Of a DNA stretch of 64,000 nucleotides, positions 37,201 to 46,200 are shown in pieces (positions within the stretch are counted from its first letter, which is position 1; each line of letters starts with the position of its first letter). The DNA is taken from the NCBI GenBank assembly GCA_963978545.1, contig OZ021721.1, positions 107,158,366-107,222,365 of the forward strand, written 5' to 3'. The notes under the pieces were generated by a model. That model worked only from the letters and a program-made list of their open reading frames with translations. It was not told the DNA's origin and made no database searches. This stretch comes from Linyphia triangularis (lineage: Eukaryota > Arthropoda > Arachnida > Araneae > Linyphiidae). A program made the translations under genes and the position numbers.

Positions 37201-40200
37201 ATGGATAGCTTCAAAAATAATTATGCAATCTATATCAATCAGTAAAGATAAGAGACACATCATTACAATTTAGCATCGAAGGCAGAGCCATGTTAACAGA
37301 CATTCTATGTGTAGCAATTAACTAAAATATATGTAATTTAATATTGTCCCATCTCAAATTTATGGAGATAATATTTACGATAACTTTGCAAAATTGATTT
37401 AAGGAAGGAACATTTTCAAGAAGATACTAAATCATTCAGCCATCTACAAAATTGTAATAATTCAGATTTTAGACACAAAGAGTGCATGTGCTGTTTAATT
37501 TCTACCATAACAATCAGGGTTTTATTAAATTTATTTTTATTAGCTTTTATCGAAACTTTTCATATGAAAGATATCCTCACATGGCTTATATAAGTTTTAA
37601 AATTAAGAATGGGAAATCCTTTCAAAGATTATGGTGTGAAAGTTAGCAACCATGCTACACTTATTTAGGAAGTAGTTAAAAGGTATCAGGACCTATAGGT
37701 TTTCTGGAAAAAGGTCACAATCAAACACATTTAGAACTCATCAAAGTGGACAATAATGTCACTTTGAATATTCAAGAAAGTTAATGAATAGAGAAGTTAG
37801 AAAATTCAAGAAAAAACAAATTACAAATTATAGTTTAGAAACTTTTATTAAGTGATATTTGATACCATTAACAATACCTATTATTTAAATTTGTATTAAA
37901 ATTCAAAACTGCAGTCAAATATTTACATTACAATTTCTTTTTTGTCTCATAGAGTAGCAACCAATAGAATGCTGCAAAAACTGGACAAGTGTTGTGACCA
38001 TCAACATTAATTACCTTTTATATGTTTGTGAATTGGAGAAGACAATTTTTATTAAAAAGTAAGATCATATCCACTTTGCTTTTATTAAAACCCAGTTAGC
38101 TAGTCTTTGAATTGTTGTAGCTTGTTCATTTTATTTCAAATACATACCTCAAAGGGTCCATTCTTTTTATTAGCTAATTCCACTCTTTTAAAAAGGGCTT
38201 GAAAATGTCCTTCCACATCTCCACATACCAATCTAGAAAAATGAAAGCATCATTGTTTAAGAAGTAGTACTTGAATTTAAAACCATGCACAAGAAACTTA
38301 ATTAGTGGCATGCTTAATCACTGTTTTCCTTCATTTATACATTTTCCTTGCATTTTTTAACCTTGTCATGAGTCCATTTAAAAAAAAAATCGAAAAGGTG
38401 GAATTTTCTATTTTGATGTTGAGGTCAATTATGGAAGAAAGTGGACATAGCTCTAAAATTTAAAAAAAATTATAATATGTCCTTTATCATACATCTTTTT
38501 CTTCAGAAGCAAATAAATGTTTTGAATCTATTCCTTTCATTAATCCGATGACTTTAACAAAATAAAGATCAAAGTCGCTTTTATACTTCACGTATTTGCA
38601 GATTGATACGAAACGATGTATGACACTTATTAATTAGAAACTCTTACAATTTAATTATGATATTTTTAGTGTGGAAACTTAGCTGAAACAGTAGAGAATG
38701 TTTTTGGCAAATGCCAATAATATACAGGTACTGGGTTTAAAATCTGTTGCATTATAGATATCAAGTCTAAAGACTTTTGCTATGTCCCCTATCAGACTGC
38801 CTGGCCTTTTGAAAAGGTCCCCACACTGTCTAGCATGCCATACAACATACCATACAAGCTGTATGTATTTTCTTAGTATGAGAGGTAAAATGGGCTCATC
38901 AGGCCAAAGTACGCTTGGCTTTCGGCTCAGTCAATCTAGATAATTATAAACGATAACAAACATAAAACAGAATGTCATTTATTCAGTAAGGAATGAATAT
39001 TCATACATCAGATAATTTTAAATCATCTTTTAGAATTTCAACAATTGAACAAATCAACATTAAAATACCACTCAAATTCAAAACACATTAAATCATGGGG
39101 CCCCCAGGAGGGTGCACTTGTACCCCCCCCCCCCCTGTATTTTGATAATAAAATTCTTTTAAAAGCTATAAATTCATAGGAAATAATCAAATGTAATTTT
39201 TAAAATATTTTTCATTGTTATGATGTGCATTAGTAATTGCGACAATATGGAGCTTGGTGGATTTTTGTGAAGGAAAATATTTTGAATTCAATAACAGAAG
39301 TTATACCATTTATCTTTAGCTGCGCACTCAGTATTGATCTCTCAAATCCCTGAAAGTGTTTAGCTTTTGGATTATTACCCATCAGATACCAAGAGACCTA
39401 TTTTCAGAATTCGGTTGAGCAGTTTGCATGTTTTATCGCACTGTTTTTGTGCAATGGTGAAAACAAAACTTCTTCTTTTTTATCAAAGTTTGCGCATGTG
39501 TTCCGCCAGTAGAGAGTAACTCAGTTTTGAAAACTGCAAATAAAAGAAAAACGGCAAAATTGATAGGGAAAAATAACGTAGTGTGTAATAAAGATTTACA
39601 TTTGAAAAGAAAAGCTATATGTAAATATTGAGGAACATTTCTGTAGGTATTACAATTGACAAATTCTAAAAATACGAAATGATCTTTTAGTGCCATGGAT
39701 TATGTCCTTTTTAAAATTGTACGCTTTATCAGGAGTCGAAGCCTCTCTTAATAATTTCAGACGAAGTTCATCCTTAACATGATATTTTGAATCTAAATCT
39801 AATCCAATATCCAAACGATTAGCACTTATATCGAATTGTATAGGAAACTCTTCAATTATAGTTTTTTTTATTGATGATCGACTCGTTTGATGATCCGTAA
39901 TGGTATCTGAATAGATTAGAGAATCATGTTTTGCGTTTTTTACGGAAAAAACTTCCAATATCTTTCATTTTTACACTTCGCTGTCTCGATTACTTTCTAT
40001 TTCACTTAATAAAGGACACACAAAGACACTAAGTTAAGAAAAGCATATTTTGTGCAGTGCTCTAAAGTAACAATTTATTAGAAAGCAGCCACACTACAAA
40101 ATGAATAATATCAATTTGCTTTTTTATGATTTAAATTTTGTTTGTAGAGTAAGGTCTCATACATCATTTTTTTTTTAGGGAAACTAAAATTTTCTACTTC

Positions 40201-43200
40201 CTTTTAGAATAAGAAATCGAATTTATCAATTGTAAACGTTCACTCTAGTTTTGTGGTATTATTTTTTATACTTGGCATATTTTTACTTTTTCTTGAAAAA
40301 AAAAATCAGTTAGCATAATTTGAAAACTTTGGTTGGTAAAGGGTGGGAGGTCTGAATTGTTTCCAGTGTTAAATTCCTAGAAATGTATGAGATTGAGATG
40401 ATTGAGATACTGAATTCTATTTTAGATTTCTGTTGAGTATATCGTAGAATGGACTAAGGTTCTTGTTTTATTTTTGTATGTACACTTCTTTTATTGCAGA
40501 AAAAAATACTAATATTTTGTGCCGTTTGCATATTTTACCAGAGTACAGATGCAACGTAAATGATTGAGAACTATTTGTTGTGCCTTGTGTTTAATGATAA
40601 GACTTAACATGAATAGATTTCATCTGTAATAATAAAACAAGCTGTGTGTCTGTCTGTCTGTGGCTCTGTGGATCTATAGAAACCTACTTAAAATTGGAGT
40701 AGAGCTCTGAAATTTTCAGCATAAGTAGTTTTAACCTTCTAATTTTATGCAACACAAACAGAATTTAAAAATTTTAATTAGTTCTTTTTTAATTAATAAA
40801 TATTTTACAAAACGATATCTAATAGGGCTACAGCTCTGAAATTTTCAACATAAGTAGTTTTGGCCTTTTAAAAAACAGAATTTAAAATTTTTATTTTGTT
40901 CTTTTTTAATTAATTAATAAACATTTTATAAAACGATTACTAATAGGGCTACAGCTCTGAAATTTTCAACATAAGTAGTTTTGGCCTTCTAATTGTATAC
41001 ATCACAAACAGAATGTTAAAATTTTAATTTGTTCTTTTTTAATTAATTTTTTTAATTAATTAATAAACATTTTTCAAAACGATTACTAATTGGGCTACAG
41101 CTCTGAAATTTTCAACATAAGTAGTTTTAGCCTTCTAATTAGACTTTTGAAAAACAAAATTTTAAATTTTTATTTAGTTTATTTTTAATTAATTTTCGAA
41201 TTAATTAATTAATATTTTACAAAACAATTTCTAATAGGGCTACAGCTCTAAAATTTTCAACATATCATAAGTAGTTTCGGCCTTCTAATTGGACTTTAGA
41301 AAAACAGAATTTTAAATTTTTGTTTAGTTCGTTATTAATTAATTTTTTTAATTAATTAATATATATATTACAAAACTATTTCAAATAGGGCTACAGCTTT
41401 GAAATTTTCAACATATATAGTTGTGGCCTTCTAATTGGATTTTTGAAAAACAGAATTTAAATTTTTTTTTTTTTTTTTTTTTTTTAATTATTTAACAAAT
41501 ATTTTACAAAACGATTTGTAATTGGGCTACATTTTTGAAATTTTCAACACAAGTAGTTTTGGCCTTTTAATTGGACTGACAAAAAGAATATTAAAATTTT
41601 AATTTGTTTTTCAATTAATTATTTCACAAAAAGGGCCTTCGAATACGCCTAGATCTCTGAAAGTTTGAACATAAGTAGTTTTAGCCTCTAATTTTGCTTT
41701 CTACAAACACGTTTTAAAATAACCTTGAAGGGGTGTTATTATTGTATTAACGGGGAATTTTTTTTTCTTGAAAAGGAAAAGGCTTCCAATATTAAGTCTT
41801 TACGTAGCAATTAGATTTTAGTAAGTGAAGCGAGCTTATGCTTACGCAGCAATGAACCTTTCAGAGAGCGAAGCGAGCCTATGCTTGCATAGCAATGAAC
41901 CTTTTAACGAGTGAAATAAGCCTGTGTTTATGTGTCCATGAACTTTTCAGCAAATGAAGCGAGCTCGATTTTGCGTAGCAATGAACCTTCCTGCGAGCGA
42001 AGCGCCAAAAACTGAGTCTTACACACGAATGACAGATTTCCGCAACGCGAGGTCTCACAGCTAGCTAAAATATTGCACATGTTAAAATTTCGTAGGGAAG
42101 CACGGGTATTTAGCTGGTTATTTTATAAAATAAAGCAACTGTGAACTCTAAAAATTAATATGTACCCCATATTTCCCCCATTCGGACAATCACACACCAG
42201 GATTCTGAGTCACACCCCAGGCTTATTTCTCTATAGTTCAACTTCACTTCCACTTCCACAAATATATTCTGCATGAAATTTCAAAAGATCAAGAAGCCGA
42301 CCAAACGGTATAGTAGTTAGCATACTAGCTTCTAGACCGCGAGGTTGCGGGTTCGAGTCCCGTGTAAGGCATGGGTGTTTGTAAATGTATGTTGGCTTGT
42401 CAAATGACGAATGTTTCAGCGCATTATAGCCCTTGTATTGCTGACAGCGCCAGATAATCTGAAAACAACCAACCAAGAGAGAAAGAAACTATTTAGGAAA
42501 ACAGATGTAAGCTTTAATTTTGACATTTCCGAACTAAGAAGCACTATTTTACAATTTTCAATGCTTATTCATGCAAATATGTTCTGCAAATAGCAAACAA
42601 TATAAATTTAGAGCTAAAATTTTCCCACTTTGTTCTACAATGACATCTAAGATACTCTTTAAATGTAATAATTTTGCTTCAGCATTTGAATTAATTGCAA
42701 GAAAATCATTGTGTGATTTTTAGTTTTAAAATTTTTATTTAGTATTCAGTTTAGTTTTAAAATTTTTAATTAGTATCCATTTTAATTTTAAAAAATTAGT
42801 TTTTAAGCAATTTAAATGTAAATGTTTAATTAAGAAAAGAAAAGATCAAGTTATTTATGTTGTCATATATGAATGATGAAAAGTTGTCTCATACCCAGTG
42901 AAATGGGTCTACACCTCCCTGCAAATAATCCTGGGGGCGCCCATGCATTAAATGCTATATAATGTGTAATATAATAATAGTATGTACATTCATGCAAAAA
43001 AATAAACACGTAAATTTTTAAATCAGAAAAGTAGAGTTCGAGATATCAAAATAACAGAACCAAGTTGTGTTTCAAAAAGGATGCAGTAGGATTAAGATTA
43101 AGTACATTTTATTTGTCAACAACTTTTCAAATTGTCTCCTAATTCAGCAGAAAAGCAATGACTCTACAGAGAGAAATGAAAGCTAAAGGCTTACACCTAC

Positions 43201-46200
43201 AAATGAAATAATATGGGAAAAAGTGAAAGGCACAAAAATATACCTCCTAGAGACTTAAAAAGGTTCATTCATAGAAGAAAATAAAAAAAAAGTAATAGAA
43301 GAATGTTTAAGAAAGCATCAATTGATCCTTTGAACTCTTTATTTTTTAAAACAAATATCGAATAGTACAACAGTCGGGTATAAACTGTAAGTTCTTGAAA
43401 AGAAAAATAAAGTTTTTGAAACAGTTACCACTAAATTCATTTTTTTAATATAATTATAAGGTGTGTTTATGTTTTTTTTTTTTTTAATATTTTTGTTCGT
43501 TCATTAGTGTAATTTGTTTTTCTTTTTCTACTTTTTATTTTCTCTCAGTCTTTTTCTTACATTTTTAGGCAATTGGACAGTACTGTCTGGATCTAAGTCT
43601 GATTGAATATTAGTCGCAGTAGAGTTTGCAGTGAAATATCTGAAATCAGGACCTTTTTCAGTGCTGTTATTATTTTTTTTTTAAACTATTTTTTTACAGA
43701 AGTTTATTTATATCCGAAAGTGATGACAGCGAAAACGAAGTGGTTGAAGATAAAATTCCCAAGGACCAATTAACTGAAGTATTAAGAACTGCAATTAAAG
43801 GACTAGAGCAAAGATACAATTTTAGAATCGAAAATAATGGGGACTCAATAAACAGGAGAAAAGTTTAACCAAAAGTCAAACCTATTTTAAAACAGCTAAC
43901 CTTAAAACAAGTTTTTCAAAACCATATCAAGTTATATAAGGTTTTTTCTTAGTTTATTCCATTTATATGTTTAATTTCATTGATTTTGTGTATAAATAAT
44001 AATATGTTCTAAAATCCGGAATTTTCCGAGATCACCAAAGTCCAGGTGATTCCAGATTGGAGATACTTTACTATATATAGTAGGGTAAGGTGGGGTAAAA
44101 TAGGTAGTCAAAATATATTGTTTAAAATTTTAAAAGTTTCTAATATATTCATAGTTTTTAAAATTGTCTATGGTAGTATGATATCTAAACTTTATTTTTG
44201 TTTCAATAATTTGTTTTATATGAGTCTCAACAGTAAAAACACTTATGTACAACTTCATGCCATATATTGTCTACTCAAAACTTCTGCCTGCAGCTCAGAA
44301 TATTTAATAAAATTACATTCCAATGATTTGACTGTGTTTATTGAACATTTCTATTGCTTATTTAAATTGCAAGTAAAATGAATTTTTTGTTTCTTTTTTT
44401 AAAAACCTAAATTTTGTTAATGGGGTAAAAGGGGTATAGTGTTAAGCTTAACATTTGTAGTTATTTTTTCAACATGATAATATAAAGTTTTTCAGAGTAA
44501 AGTCTAGTAAATTTCTGAGTAAGTTTAAATTAGAATAAAAATATCTTTCAAAGTACCACTATAAAATACTTTTCTATTATTTAAAAGTTTAAAAAAAAAA
44601 TTAAGATGGGTAATTAAAAATTCTTCGCTAAAGGGATCAGGAATCTCTCAACTGGAAACTGTCATATTATCACTATTCAAAGGAGGACCCACTTGATAGC
44701 TGTGTGGTTAATGCTGTGGCCTTGTATGGCAGAGGTGCCAGGTTTGAATCATGGGTTAGGCATTTATGTTTGTAGTGGTTTGGAATCCACGTTAATTTGT
44801 AGATCCTGGCTTGATTAGCCGTCATTGTGTATAAAAATAGGTTGTTGACCGTACAAACCAACCAACTATTCAAAGGAGAATTAACTTCAAACACAATACT
44901 TCTTATAAAGCATTTTCGTCTGCTAAATCTCCAAAATCTTCGAGTCTTACAATAACATGTATAAAAAAATTTGAAATTGAAAGGTAAACGTTTCCAAGCT
45001 TAATCTGGTAAAATTTTAACCAATGAAGAAGTCATGATGTTAAAAAATGAATCTGGAAACCAGAGACTACTAAAAAAGTTAAAATATATAAGATTAAAAT
45101 GCCAAACAAAGAAACCATAGATTTATTATTTACCTATGGTTTATTATTTATTCTATGATTTTCATGGTTAAACTATAGTATACCCATTTTTACCTGCATG
45201 TGGTAAAATGGGAATAGTATACATATACCAATAAAATGTTTCTCACAAACATATTTACGCAACAAAATAATAAAAATTATGTATTCTTATTACCAAGATG
45301 TGAAATGTAAACAGGGTTCCCACTCAAATCACAGAATGAAAATCAATGACTTTTAAGGACCTAATCAATGTTTTCAAGGACCTTTGAAAATTGTTTTCAG
45401 GCATCATATCAATAAATAAATTTTTAATAAAGTATATTTTGCCCAAAAAGTTAAAAATTGGTGGATGCGTAATACAAATATGTCGGAAAATTTTGATACG
45501 GTGCAAATACGTGGCGGTCAAGTGGGGATAGCAAGTTCGAGTTGTATGTTTATAAATTTTGCAGTTAGCCACAGAACATCTGCAAAAATTAAGGACCTAT
45601 AAGTATTTTCAAGGACTTTTAAGCACCTCAAAGCATTTTCAAGCACTTTCAAGGCCTTGAAAACCAGTTAAAAATATTAAGCACTTTTAATGACTTTCAA
45701 TGACTGTGGGAACCCTGGTAAAGAAAAACCAAAATAAAAATTGAATTGTTAAACATTTATAAGAAAATTTTAGCTGAACATAAGAAAACAGAGATTTTTA
45801 TACCCATTTTACCCCATCCTGCCCTACTAGTTTTCTTCAACATATTTGCTTTTTTTTCTTTTAATAAAGGAAAAATCTATTTTGGCCTGGTGATTTATTC
45901 ATTCGCATCAAACACCAAGTCGGACTGACTCAAACCAAGCCGGAACCTATTACTAGGAATTTACTCAAAAGGGGCTTTAATGAATTTCTTTCTCACGAAT
46001 ACTAAATAAAAGGTACAGGTTTTGTACAAGTACCAGGTGATTTTTGATAACTTTGTTTAAACACTCAAATAAAACAAGTAGACACTTTTGATTGTTGCTA
46101 TAAAATTGTTTAGAGAGTGAGATTGACAGGTTGCAATTTGAAAATATTAATCTTTTAAATAAGGATAAGAAAAGTTGCAAAAAATTGTCAGGTTCTCATA

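Larger units (their letters stand above)
40623..42117 (+). mobile_element. Non-autonomous Helitron-like element with two tandem arrays
   Basis: The 5' end TCTGTAATAATAAAAC is preceded by A. The 3' end CACGGGTATTTAGCTGG (CTRR type) is followed by T, as expected for Helitron insertion at AT. The interior has a diverged array of about eight 120-150 bp units (about 40690-41740) and a 43-bp array near the 3' end. A second copy of the 5' part lies at 49654-49930. No Rep/helicase coding is present. Confidence 0.65.
44080..45827. mobile_element. TA-flanked element with GGGGTAAAA ends
   Basis: The left end GTAGGGTAAGGTGGGGTAAA and the complement of the right end (GTAGGGCAGGATGGGGTAAA) form diverged inverted repeats, flanked by TA (44078-44079, 45828-45829). 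GGGGTAAAA-like motifs recur inside (44422, 45203). It contains a SINE (44686-44864) and a MITE (45312-45717). No transposase. A Tc1/mariner-pogo relationship is likely from the TA. Confidence 0.65.

Noticed and set aside
42296..42370. tRNA gene-like segments with A and B boxes at 42.3, 47.7, 52.6 and 62.6 kb (plus) and at 35.5 and 53.6 kb (minus)
   Set aside because: They are the heads of SINE family A: each is joined to the same 3' body and five of the six are flanked by 13-14 bp duplications, so they are not tRNA genes.
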